Below, in pieces: positions 27,819 through 35,551 of a stretch of 50,148 nt of DNA; the first letter of the stretch is position 1; each line of letters starts with the position of its first letter. Below the pieces are notes generated by a model. The model was not told the DNA's origin, did not search any database, and was given only the letters and a program-made list of their open reading frames with translations. The stretch covers positions 1 through 50,148 of the forward strand of contig NZ_JAPHNL010000255.1 of assembly GCF_026274175.1 (NCBI RefSeq), read 5' to 3'. The DNA comes from Streptomyces beihaiensis. Its GTDB lineage: Bacteria; Actinomycetota; Actinomycetes; Streptomycetales; Streptomycetaceae. Position numbers and translations under genes: made by a program.

Positions 27819-29000
27819 ATGACCGACTGGATCACCACACCCCTGCGCGCCGACATGCTGCGCGGCGCCGTCGACGTCGAGCGCACCGGCCTCGGGCTGC
27901 TCCCGCACCGGCTGCCCGCGCGGGCGCGCGCCCAGAACACCGACGCGCAGCTCGCCATGGCCGAGTCCCAGCCCTCCGGGGTCCGTCTGGTCTTCCGCAC
28001 CCGAGCCAGCGCCGTCGAGCTGGACACCGTGCCGACCAAGCGGGTCTACGTGGGCGCCCCGCCGCGCCCCGACGGCCTGTACGACCTCGTCGTCGACGGC
28101 CGGCTCGTGGCGCAAGGCTCGGTGACCGGGGGCCACACCCTGACCGTCGACATGACGGCCGGGACCTTCGAGCACACCCCCGGCACGCCCGGCAGCCTCC
28201 GCTTCAGCGGGCTGCCCGACAGCATGAAGGACGTCGAGATCTGGCTGCCGCACAACGAGACCACCGAACTCGTCGCCCTGCGCACAAACGCCCCGGTCGA
28301 GGCCGCGCGGGCGAGCGGGCGGCCCGTGTGGCTGCACCACGGCAGCTCCATCAGCCACGGTTCCGACGCCGCGAGCCCGACCACCACCTGGCCCGCGCTC
28401 GCCGCCGCCCTGGGCGGCGCCGAACTGGTCAACATGGGCTTCGGCGGCGGAGCCCTCCTCGACCCGTTCACGGCACGTGCCATGCGGGACGCGCCCGCGG
28501 ACCTGATCAGCGTCAAGATCGGAATCAATGTCGTCAACGGCGACCTGATGCGCATGCGAGCCTTCGGTCCCGCGGTCCACGGGTTCCTCGACACCCTCCG
28601 CGAGGGGCACCCCACCGCGCCGCTCCTCGTCGTCTCGCCGCTGCTGTGCCCGATCCACGAGGACACCCCGGGGCCCTGCGCCCCCGACACCGAACGCCTC
28701 GCCACCGGACAGGTCCGGTTCATGGCGACCGGCGACCCCGCCGCGACCGCGCACGGGAAGCTGACGCTCGCCACCATCCGTACCGAGCTGGCCCGTATCG
28801 TGGCCCAGCGCCGTGCCGACGACCCGAACCTGCACCACCTCGACGGCCTCGGCCTCTACGGAGAGGCCGACCACGCCGAGCTGCCGCTGCCCGACGCGCT
28901 CCACCCCGACGCGGCCACCCACCGCCGCATCGGTGAGCGCTTCGCGACGCGCGTCTTCGGCCCCGGCGGGGCCTTCGCGCCGGCCGGTTCCGGGCGGTGA
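27819..29000 (+). CDS. SGNH/GDSL-family esterase, cytoplasmic
   Basis: A 393-residue two-domain hydrolase. Residues 1-165 form a beta-rich N-terminal domain; residues 168-385 are the SGNH domain with block I GSSISHG (S177 as nucleophile, with the usual Asp of GDS replaced by Ser), block II GFGGGALLDP, block III INVVNGD and block V DALH (D359/H362). No signal peptide is seen, so it acts in the cytoplasm. This layout resembles carbohydrate or polyketide-tailoring acyl esterases; the substrate cannot be read. It follows a TetR gene that may control it. Confidence 0.85.
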   Translation: MTDWITTPLRADMLRGAVDVERTGLGLLPHRLPARARAQNTDAQLAMAESQPSGVRLVFRTRASAVELDTVPTKRVYVGAPPRPDGLYDLVVDGRLVAQGSVTGGHTLTVDMTAGTFEHTPGTPGSLRFSGLPDSMKDVEIWLPHNETTELVALRTNAPVEAARASGRPVWLHHGSSISHGSDAASPTTTWPALAAALGGAELVNMGFGGGALLDPFTARAMRDAPADLISVKIGINVVNGDLMRMRAFGPAVHGFLDTLREGHPTAPLLVVSPLLCPIHEDTPGPCAPDTERLATGQVRFMATGDPAATAHGKLTLATIRTELARIVAQRRADDPNLHHLDGLGLYGEADHAELPLPDALHPDAATHRRIGERFATRVFGPGGAFAPAGSGR

Positions 29001-29071
29001 CCGGGGGCGCCGGAGCGGTGCCGAGCGGGCGGGTTAGCATATGAGCGCCGCCTAGCTCGAAAGAGATATCC

Positions 29072-30535
29072 GTGACTGTCAACGACGACTCGTTCACCAA
29101 CTGGAAGCACCGCGAGGAGACCGCGGAGGCGATGATCCCGATCATCGGGAAGCTGCACCGCGAGCGGGACGTCAACGTCCTGCTGCACAGCCGCTCCTTG
29201 GTGAACAAGTCGGTGGTCAGCATCCTCAAGACCCACCGGTTCGCCCGTCAGATCGCCGGCGAGGAGCTCTCGGTCGCCGAGACGATGCCGTTCCTGCGCG
29301 CCCTCACCACGCTCGACCTCGGTCCTTCCCAGATCGACCTGGGCATGCTCGCCACGACGTACAAGAGCGACGAGCGCGGACTGAGCGTCGAGGAGTTCAC
29401 CGCCGACGCCGTCTCCGGCGCGATAGGCACCCGCCCCGCAGGCCACGGCGCCGGCCGCGACGTCGTCCTCTACGGCTTCGGCCGCATCGGCCGCCTGGTC
29501 GCCCGGCTGCTCATCGAGAAGGCGGGCTCGGGCAACGGGCTGCGGCTGCGCGCCATCGTCGTGCGCGGAAACCCTGAGAACACCGACAAGGCCGCCGAGG
29601 ACATCGTCAAGCGGGCCTCGCTGCTGCGCCGCGACTCCATCCACGGCCAGTTCCAGGGCACGATCACTGTTGACGAGGAAAGCCGCACGATCATTGCCAA
29701 CGGCAATGCGATCAAGGTGATCCACGCCAACGACCCGTCCGAGGTGGACTACACCCGGCACGGCATCGAGAACGCCATCCTGATCGACAACACCGGCAAA
29801 TGGCGCGACCGCGAGGGCCTCTCGCAGCACCTGCGCCCCGGCATCGACAAGGTCGTCCTGACCGCCCCCGGCAAGGGCGACGTGCCCAACATCGTGCACG
29901 GCGTCAACCACGACACCGTCAAGCCGGACGAGCAGATCCTGTCCTGCGCCTCCTGCACCACCAACGCCATCGTGCCGCCGCTCAAGGCCATGGACGACGA
30001 GTACGGGGTGCTGCGCGGCCACGTCGAGACCGTCCACTCGTTCACCAACGACCAGAACCTGCTGGACAACTACCACAAGGCCGACCGCCGCGGCCGCTCC
30101 GCGCCGCTCAACATGGTCATCACCGAGACCGGCGCCGCCTCGGCCGTCGCCAAGGCGCTGCCCGACCTCAAGGCACCCATCACCGGCAGCTCGATCCGCG
30201 TGCCCGTCCCGGACGTCTCCATCGCGATCCTCAGCCTCCGGCTCGGTCGCGAGACCACCCGCGACGAGGTGCTCGACCACCTGCGCGAGGTCTCCCTGAC
30301 CTCCCCGCTGCGCCGCCAGATCGACTTCACCAGCGCCCCCGACGCGGTCTCCAGCGACTTCATCGGCTCGCGCCACGCCTCCATCGTCGACGCGGGCGCC
30401 ACCAAGGTCGACGGCGACAACGCGATCCTCTACCTCTGGTACGACAACGAGTTCGGCTACTCGTGCCAGGTCATCCGGGTCGTCCAGCACGTCTCCGGCG
30501 TCGAGTACCCGACCTTCCCGGTGCCGGTGGCCTGA
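29072..30535 (+). CDS. gap: Glyceraldehyde-3-phosphate dehydrogenase, N-terminally extended
   Basis: A 487-residue GAPDH-fold enzyme; ordinary GAPDH has about 335 residues. Residues 1-128 are an extra helical domain. The NAD fold begins at VVLYGFGRIGRLVARLL (about 131), the catalytic C295 lies in SCASCTTNAIVP, and the end WYDNEFGYSCQVIRVVQHV is conserved. Extended GAPDHs of this size occur widely in streptomycetes alongside a normal one. The GTG start at 29072 has only a weak site (GAAAGAG). A four-codon ORF (ATG at 29041, stop 29053-29055) lies just upstream, beside a TAGCAT -10-like box at 29036. Confidence 0.93.
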   Translation: MTVNDDSFTNWKHREETAEAMIPIIGKLHRERDVNVLLHSRSLVNKSVVSILKTHRFARQIAGEELSVAETMPFLRALTTLDLGPSQIDLGMLATTYKSDERGLSVEEFTADAVSGAIGTRPAGHGAGRDVVLYGFGRIGRLVARLLIEKAGSGNGLRLRAIVVRGNPENTDKAAEDIVKRASLLRRDSIHGQFQGTITVDEESRTIIANGNAIKVIHANDPSEVDYTRHGIENAILIDNTGKWRDREGLSQHLRPGIDKVVLTAPGKGDVPNIVHGVNHDTVKPDEQILSCASCTTNAIVPPLKAMDDEYGVLRGHVETVHSFTNDQNLLDNYHKADRRGRSAPLNMVITETGAASAVAKALPDLKAPITGSSIRVPVPDVSIAILSLRLGRETTRDEVLDHLREVSLTSPLRRQIDFTSAPDAVSSDFIGSRHASIVDAGATKVDGDNAILYLWYDNEFGYSCQVIRVVQHVSGVEYPTFPVPVA

Positions 30536-30553
30536 CGGTCCCGCCCGGTCGGC

Positions 30554-30591
30554 CAGGGGGGAGGCGCTCCGCGTCGGGTGCCTCCCCCCTG
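30554..30591 (+). terminator. Terminator after gap
   Basis: A perfect 12-bp stem (CAGGGGGGAGGC and complement) with a 14-base loop, 19 bases after the stop codon. Confidence 0.9.
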
Positions 30592-30665
30592 ACCGTTCCC
30601 CGCCGTTCCCCGCCGTGCCTCCCGCCGTCTTGACCACAAGATCGGCCGGGGCCCAAGATGAGCAC

Positions 30666-30743
30666 ATGACGACGCTTCGCACCCTTCTCGCCGGACCGGC
30701 CGTGCTGCCGGACCGCTGCGGGTGTGCGCGCAGCGGCTTGTAG
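30666..30743 (+). CDS. Possible cysteine-containing leader peptide
   Basis: A 25-codon ORF, MTTLRTLLAGPAVLPDRCGC then ARSGL, 101 bases before the TauD-type gene. TTGACC at 30633-30638 with an 18-base spacer to CAAGAT gives a plausible promoter that would start transcription almost at the ATG. Short ORFs with close Cys codons are known upstream of sulfur genes in actinobacteria, where they sense cysteine. Here there are only two Cys codons, so the call is tentative. Confidence 0.35.
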   Translation: MTTLRTLLAGPAVLPDRCGCARSGL

Positions 30744-30786
30744 CGGACCCCTCCCGTCCCTCGCCGCCCTTCCACTCACGTACGCG

Positions 30787-30812
30787 GGCACACGTGTCGA
30801 CATCCGTGTGCC
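30787..30812 (+). promoter_or_regulatory. Leader hairpin before the TauD-type gene
   Basis: Perfect 8-bp arms GGCACACG and CGTGTGCC with a 10-base loop, between the small ORF and the dioxygenase start. It could serve as the switch of an attenuator. Confidence 0.5.
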
Positions 30813-30844
30813 GGCGACGTCCGCGCACACCCCGGAGAACACTC

Positions 30845-31777
30845 ATGTCCGTGTCCCTGACGTCCGCCCCGCTGCGCAGCGCCACCGTCCCGGACGGCGG
30901 CCTGTACGAAGGCCGCCGCCTGCTGCGCCGCACCCCCGACGGCTGGCAGGAGCGGCCCTACGAACACTTCGAGGTCCTCCCGCAGGCCGCCACCATCGGC
31001 GCCGAGATCCGCGGCCTCGACCTGTCGCGGCCGCTCACGCCCGAGCTGCGCGAGGAACTCAACCGGGCCCTGCTCGAATGGAAGGTGCTGTTCTTCCGCG
31101 ACCAGCACCTCAGCAGCGACGCGCAGCGCGCCTTCGCCCGCAACTGGGGCGATCTGGAGACCAATCCGCTCCTCGAACGCGGCGACAGCGACGAGGTCGT
31201 CCGCTTCGACAAGAGCGCCGCGGCCGTGCCCAGCTTCGAGAACGTGTGGCACACCGACGTCACGTTCCGCGAACGGCCCGCCATGGGCGCCGTACTGCAA
31301 CTGCGCGAGGTGCCGCCGTCCGGCGGCGACACCATGTGGGCCGACATGGCCGCCGCGTACGACAACCTGCCCGACGACGTGAAGCGGAGCGTCGAGGGGG
31401 CCGTCGCCGAGCACGACTTCATCCCCGGCTTCAGCCGGTTCTACGGGCCCGAGCGGCTCGCTCCCTGGCAGGAACTGTTCCCGCCGGTCCACCACCCCGT
31501 CGTGCGGCGCCACCCCGAGACGGGGCGCCGGATGCTGTTCGTCAACACCTCGTTCACCACACGGATCCTGGGCATGGAGCGCGCCGAGAGCGACCGGCTG
31601 CTGCGGCTGCTGTTCCAGCAGGCGCACGTGCCCGAGTTCCAGGTGCGCTTCCACTGGCGGGCGGGCGACATCGCCTTCTGGGACAACCGGGCCACCCAGC
31701 ACTACGCGGTGGCCGACTACGGTGACGCCCGCCGGGTCGCCGAGCGTGTCGCCATCGCGGGGGACCGCCCGTACTGA
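30845..31777 (+). CDS. TauD/TfdA-family Fe(II)/2-oxoglutarate dioxygenase
   Basis: A 310-residue dioxygenase of the taurine/alkylsulfatase group. The metal triad is H136 and D138 (WHTDVTF) with H286 (ATQHYAVADYGD); the 2-oxoglutarate Arg is in RRVAERVAI. IGAEIRGLDLSRPL near the start is family-typical. Such enzymes free sulfite from taurine, sulfonates or sulfate esters, using O2 and 2-oxoglutarate. ATG 30845 has GGAGA 7 bases upstream. A TauE-type permease is encoded 6.6 kb away, not adjacent. The real substrate is open, since the family also includes other oxidations. Confidence 0.9.
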   Translation: MSVSLTSAPLRSATVPDGGLYEGRRLLRRTPDGWQERPYEHFEVLPQAATIGAEIRGLDLSRPLTPELREELNRALLEWKVLFFRDQHLSSDAQRAFARNWGDLETNPLLERGDSDEVVRFDKSAAAVPSFENVWHTDVTFRERPAMGAVLQLREVPPSGGDTMWADMAAAYDNLPDDVKRSVEGAVAEHDFIPGFSRFYGPERLAPWQELFPPVHHPVVRRHPETGRRMLFVNTSFTTRILGMERAESDRLLRLLFQQAHVPEFQVRFHWRAGDIAFWDNRATQHYAVADYGDARRVAERVAIAGDRPY

Positions 31778-31842
31778 GCGCGGTCAGGCGCGGGCGGCGA
31801 TGACGTTCTCGGCTGCCCGCCGCGGGGGTCGTCGTTGGTCGC

Positions 31843-32691
31843 TCAGGCCAGCAGCGTCGTCCGCACGTGCGCGGTGAGCGCGGCGTGCATCGCCGCCGCC
31901 CCGCCGTCGCCGGGCGGCGACGCCAGGACCTGGGTGGCCAGGCCGTCGATCAGGGCGGTCAACGTCAGCGCCGCCGCCCCGGGGTCCGCGTCGGCGCGGA
32001 AGACGCCCCGCGCGACACCTGTGCGTACGACGTCGGCGACGGTCTGCCGCCACTGCCGGTCGTACTCGGTGTGCAGGCGGCCGACCGCCGTGTGACGCAC
32101 GGCCTCGGCCCACAGGTCGAGCCGCACCGCCCACCGGCGGCGCTGCTGCGCGGTGCGGGGCGTCCGCAGCTCGATGAGCTGACGCAACTGCGCCGCCGCG
32201 TCGTCCGTCTCGGCGAGCCGGGCGGCACGGTGCGCGGTGTCCTCGTCCATGCACCGGCGCACCGCGGCCTCCAGCAGATCGGCGCGGCTCGGGAAGTGAT
32301 AGTGGATCGCGGCCGTGCTGGTGGCGCAGGCGCGGGCGATGTCGGCGACCCGCACCGCGTGCAAACCGTGCTCGGCGATCAGCCGGACCGTCTCGCGGAC
32401 GATCTGCGCGGCGCGCCCGCCCTCGACCGGAGCCGCGGGCGGACCTGCCGCCCCGCGCGGCCGTGTCCCGAGCAGCCGGCCGACGTCCACACGTCCCTCG
32501 TCGGCGATCCGTGCCAGCTCGGCGGCGGTGAAGCGGCGGGTGCCGTTCAGCGACCGCGACAGTTTGGACGGATCCATGACGACACGGCGGGCGAACTCGC
32601 GTTGGCTCACCCCCGCGGCCGCGATGACCTCACGGACGCGGAGGGCGGTGTCGTCGGTCGGCGCGCCGCGCCGGGCCTTGTCGGTCTCCAC
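31843..32691 (-). CDS. Fusion regulator: XRE-type HTH plus TetR domain
   Basis: A 282-residue protein with two DNA-binding parts. Residues 16-62 look like a Cro/C1-type helix-turn-helix (LRVREVIAAAGVSQREFARR, then DPSKLSRSLNGTRRF). A Pro/Gly/Ala linker follows (80-92). Residues 94-140 are a full TetR helix-turn-helix (AEHGLHAVRVADIARACATS, then AIHYHFPSRADLLEAAV), and the rest is a TetR ligand domain. The GTG start at 32691 has AGGG about 8 bases upstream; the frame is continuous, so the fusion is not an artefact of start choice. A perfect 11-bp inverted repeat sits 17 bases upstream and is the likely self-operator. Confidence 0.85.
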   Translation of the reverse strand: METDKARRGAPTDDTALRVREVIAAAGVSQREFARRVVMDPSKLSRSLNGTRRFTAAELARIADEGRVDVGRLLGTRPRGAAGPPAAPVEGGRAAQIVRETVRLIAEHGLHAVRVADIARACATSTAAIHYHFPSRADLLEAAVRRCMDEDTAHRAARLAETDDAAAQLRQLIELRTPRTAQQRRRWAVRLDLWAEAVRHTAVGRLHTEYDRQWRQTVADVVRTGVARGVFRADADPGAAALTLTALIDGLATQVLASPPGDGGAAAMHAALTAHVRTTLLA

Positions 32692-32707
32692 GAGGCGCGA
32701 CCCTAAC

Positions 32708-32734
32708 CTCGTGTTGAGACCAGCTCAACACGAG
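32708..32734. promoter_or_regulatory. Operator: perfect 11-bp inverted repeat
   Basis: Arms CTCGTGTTGAG and CTCAACACGAG around ACCAG, directly upstream of the XRE-TetR gene. Length and symmetry fit a TetR dimer pair; binding by the adjacent regulator is inferred. Confidence 0.75.
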
Positions 32735-32761
32735 TGCTCACAAACACGGGACACGCACCGG

Positions 32762-32801
32762 TGTTGTGGTCCTGACTGATGCGTCAGTCAGGACCACAAC
32801 A
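32762..32801. repeat. Perfect 18-bp inverted repeat with TGCG loop
   Basis: Arms TGTTGTGGTCCTGACTGA and its exact complement around a 4-base centre, in the spacer between divergent genes (XRE-TetR and the histidine kinase). There is no T run, and no gene ends nearby, so a normal terminator is unlikely. Confidence 0.9.
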
Positions 32802-32842
32802 AGCCATGTCCGATTCCCACGGGGTCCCCCGAATGGCTTACC

Positions 32843-34606
32843 GTGTGGCGCGTGGAGAGCCAGGGTGAGCGGACGGTTCGGCTGCAACTGACCGTGGCCG
32901 CCGCCTTCGGTGTCGTGTCGGGTGCGGCGGGGTCATGGGCCTACGCGCGCACCGGCGCGTCCGCCGCGGACATCGTGCGCGACCTGGCGGTCGGCTGGGC
33001 CTACGTGGTCGCCGGCATCGTCGCCTGGCGCAGCAGACCCGCCAACCACACCGGACGCCTGATGGTGATCGAGGGCGTCACCTGGTTCTTCGGCAACCTG
33101 CAGGGCACCTCCGCACCGGCGCTGTTCGCCTTCGGCGCCTGGTTCGAGGCGCTGAACATGGCGGTGCTGCTGCACCTGATCCTGTCGTTCCCCGAAGGGC
33201 GCCTGACCACCGTTTTCACCCGGCGCCTCACCCAGGCCGGGTACGCGCTGGTCGCCGTCGGCGGCCTCGTGCGCACACTGCTCTTCGACCCGGCGGCCGA
33301 CACCGGGGCGACGTACCTGGACTGCCGGGGCTGCGGCCCCAACCTGCTGCTCGTGCGCGGCTGGCGGGGCGCCTTCGAGGCGGTCGACACCGCCTATCAC
33401 GCGGCGGGCTGGGTGCTCTCCGTGTTCGTCGCCGTCGCCGTCGTGCAGCGCTGGCGGCAGGCGTCGGCCGCGCGCAGGCGGGCGCTGCTGCCAGCCTGGA
33501 TCGGCATCGCCGTCGCCGTCGTGTTCCTGATGTGGGACATGCTGTTCTACGTCGTGCCGTGGTTCGGCGGTGTCGGCTCGCTGGGGGAGCAGGCCGTCTA
33601 CCTGATGTCGGACCTCGCCCAGGTCGGCGTCCCCTTCGCGTTCCTCGGCGGCCTGCTGCGCATGCACATGCAGCGCGGTGAGGTCAGCGGCCTCGTCATC
33701 GACGTCGGCACCGACCCCGACGCCACCCGGGTGCGCGACGCACTCGTCCGCGCCCTCGGCGACCCGACGCTGCGGCTCGGCATGTGGCGCGAGGAGCGCG
33801 GCGCCTACGTCGACGGCTCCGGCGGCGAGGTCAACCCGCAGGGTCCGGGCCGCACCCCGGTCGCCGCCGCCGACGGCCGACCGCTCGCCCTGCTCCACCA
33901 CGACCCGGCCCTCGCCGAGGACCCCGAGCTGCTCGACTCCGTCGCCGCCGCGCTGCGCCTCGCCCTGGAGAACGCCTGGCTGCGCACCCGCGCCAAGGAC
34001 GTCGCCACCCGCATCGTGCGCGCCGCCGACGCCGAGCGGGACCGCCTGGAACGCGACCTGCACGACGGCGCGCAGACCCGCCTCGTCTTCGCCCTCATGG
34101 CGGTGCGCCGGGTCCGCCGGGGCCTGGAAGGACACCCGGACGACACGCTGCGCGAGGCCGCCGACGAGGCCGAGTCCAGCCTGCGCCTGGCCATCGAGGA
34201 GCTGCGCGGCATCGCCCAGGGCATCCACCCGGCCGTCCTCACCCGCGAGGGCCTGGCCCCGGCGCTCAACGCGCTGGCCAGGCAGGCCGAGCTGCCCGTC
34301 GTCGTGGCCGCCGACCCGCGCCGCTACGACCCGCTCGTGGAGTCCACCGCGTACTTCACCGTCTGCGAGACGCTCACCAACGCGGCCAAGCACGCCAAGG
34401 CGCGCGCCGTCAGCGTCACGGCGCGTCATCAAGGCGGCCGGCTCGTCGTCGAGACGGTCGACGACGGCGTCGGCGGCGCCGACAGCGCGCGCGGCACCGG
34501 TCTGCGCGGGCTCGCCGACCGGATCGCCGCGGTCGACGGCGTGCTGCACATAGAGAGTCCCGTGGGTGGCGGGACCCGGATCAGAGCGGAGCTTCCGTGC
34601 GGGTGA
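32843..34606 (+). CDS. Membrane sensor histidine kinase (HisKA_3 type)
   Basis: About 587 residues. The N-terminal ~280 residues hold about six to seven membrane segments. A GAF-like linker follows, then the HisKA_3 box ERDRLERDLHDGAQTRL with H407 as phospho-acceptor, and an HATPase_c domain (N box CETLTNAAKHAKA, G boxes DDGVGG and GTGLRGL). It phosphorylates the response regulator whose gene overlaps by 10 bases. The GTG start at 32843 is the longest choice; GTG 32852 is equally possible and no strong ribosome site separates them. The signal is unknown. Confidence 0.92.
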   Translation: MWRVESQGERTVRLQLTVAAAFGVVSGAAGSWAYARTGASAADIVRDLAVGWAYVVAGIVAWRSRPANHTGRLMVIEGVTWFFGNLQGTSAPALFAFGAWFEALNMAVLLHLILSFPEGRLTTVFTRRLTQAGYALVAVGGLVRTLLFDPAADTGATYLDCRGCGPNLLLVRGWRGAFEAVDTAYHAAGWVLSVFVAVAVVQRWRQASAARRRALLPAWIGIAVAVVFLMWDMLFYVVPWFGGVGSLGEQAVYLMSDLAQVGVPFAFLGGLLRMHMQRGEVSGLVIDVGTDPDATRVRDALVRALGDPTLRLGMWREERGAYVDGSGGEVNPQGPGRTPVAAADGRPLALLHHDPALAEDPELLDSVAAALRLALENAWLRTRAKDVATRIVRAADAERDRLERDLHDGAQTRLVFALMAVRRVRRGLEGHPDDTLREAADEAESSLRLAIEELRGIAQGIHPAVLTREGLAPALNALARQAELPVVVAADPRRYDPLVESTAYFTVCETLTNAAKHAKARAVSVTARHQGGRLVVETVDDGVGGADSARGTGLRGLADRIAAVDGVLHIESPVGGGTRIRAELPCG

Positions 34607-35241
34607 TCGTGGCCGAGGACTCGGCTTTGCTGAGGCAGGGCATCGTGCGCCTGCTCACCGACGACGGGTTCGAGGTGGCCGCCGAGTGCGGCGACACCGC
34701 CGACCTGCTCGGCCTCGTCGCCGCGCACGCCCCCGACGCCGTGCTGCTCGACATCCGTATGCCGCCCACCCACACCGACGAGGGCCTTGTCGCGGCGGCC
34801 GCGATCCGCGCCGCGCACCCCGCGACCGGCGTCCTGCTGCTCTCCCAGTACGTGGAGACGACCTCCACCGTGCAGGCGCTCGCCGAGCGGCCCGAGGGCT
34901 TCGGCTATCTGCTCAAGGAGCGCGTCGCCGACATCGACGAACTCGGCGGTGCCCTGCAGCGGGTGGCGGCGGGCGAGACCGTCCTCGACCCGCTCGTGGT
35001 GGCCCGGCTCCTCGACACGCCGCGCGCGCCGGGGCCCCTGGACGAGCTGACCGGGCGCGAGCGCGACGTGCTCGCCCTGATGGCCGAAGGCCGCTCGAAC
35101 GAGGCCATCGCGCAGAAACTGGTCATCGGCGGCAAGACGGTCGAGACTCACGTCCGTAACGTCTTCACCAAGCTGCGCCTGGAACCCGACCTGCTCGAGC
35201 ACCGGCGGGTCATGGCAGTCCTCACGTATCTGCGCGGTTGA
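34597..35241 (+). CDS. NarL/LuxR-family response regulator
   Basis: A 214-residue regulator. The receiver domain (1-120) has the acidic pair in VIVAEDS, phospho-acceptor D52 in LLDIRMPP and Lys in YLLKERV. The C-terminal LuxR helix-turn-helix (148-205) reads LTGRERDVLALMAEGRSNEA, then KTVETHVRNVFTKL. GTG 34597 has GGAG 5 bases upstream and lies within the kinase gene (10-base overlap), so both are translationally coupled. The target genes are unknown. Confidence 0.94.
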   Translation: MRVIVAEDSALLRQGIVRLLTDDGFEVAAECGDTADLLGLVAAHAPDAVLLDIRMPPTHTDEGLVAAAAIRAAHPATGVLLLSQYVETTSTVQALAERPEGFGYLLKERVADIDELGGALQRVAAGETVLDPLVVARLLDTPRAPGPLDELTGRERDVLALMAEGRSNEAIAQKLVIGGKTVETHVRNVFTKLRLEPDLLEHRRVMAVLTYLRG

Positions 35242-35457
35242 GTCACGCGCCGATACGGAGGAGGTTCCGGCTGTCCGCTCCGAAGACGACGGCGGCCCCC
35301 CGTGTCCCCCGTTCCCCCGTGGCCCCCCGTACGTCGTCCGCGGAGCGGTGCCGGACCTCCACAGTAGGCCGGGCGGGGGAGCCGGACATCAGGGTGAGCC
35401 CTGAGATCCGGAACCAGGCGCACCACTTTGATCACCGCATGCCCGTTTCGCGCCCCC

Positions 35458-35519
35458 TTCCCAGCGGGCCCGGCCCGGGGCTATAGTCCGGAACGGCATC
35501 AAAACTAGCAGTGCTAATT
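35458..35519 (+). promoter_or_regulatory. Promoter and TetR-type operator of the thiolase operon
   Basis: -10 TATAGT (35482-35487) with a possible -35 TTCCCA (35458-35463, 18-base spacer). About 20 bases further lies TAGCAGTGCTA (35506-35516), a perfect inverted repeat with one central base, extended by A/T pairs at 35503-35519. Such sites often bind TetR repressors of fatty-acid genes. The remaining part of this 310-base spacer (35242-35457) holds C-rich DNA with no gene seen. Confidence 0.7.
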
Positions 35520-35551
35520 AATGATGGTACCGAGGAGTCGAGGAGTCGACC

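Noticed and set aside
28856-30775. 639-codon minus-strand frame opposite gap
   Set aside because: Gly/Asp/Val-rich antisense of a clear GAPDH.
32762-32801. Simple rho-independent terminator
   Set aside because: It lies between divergent genes and lacks a T run on either side; kept as an unexplained repeat.
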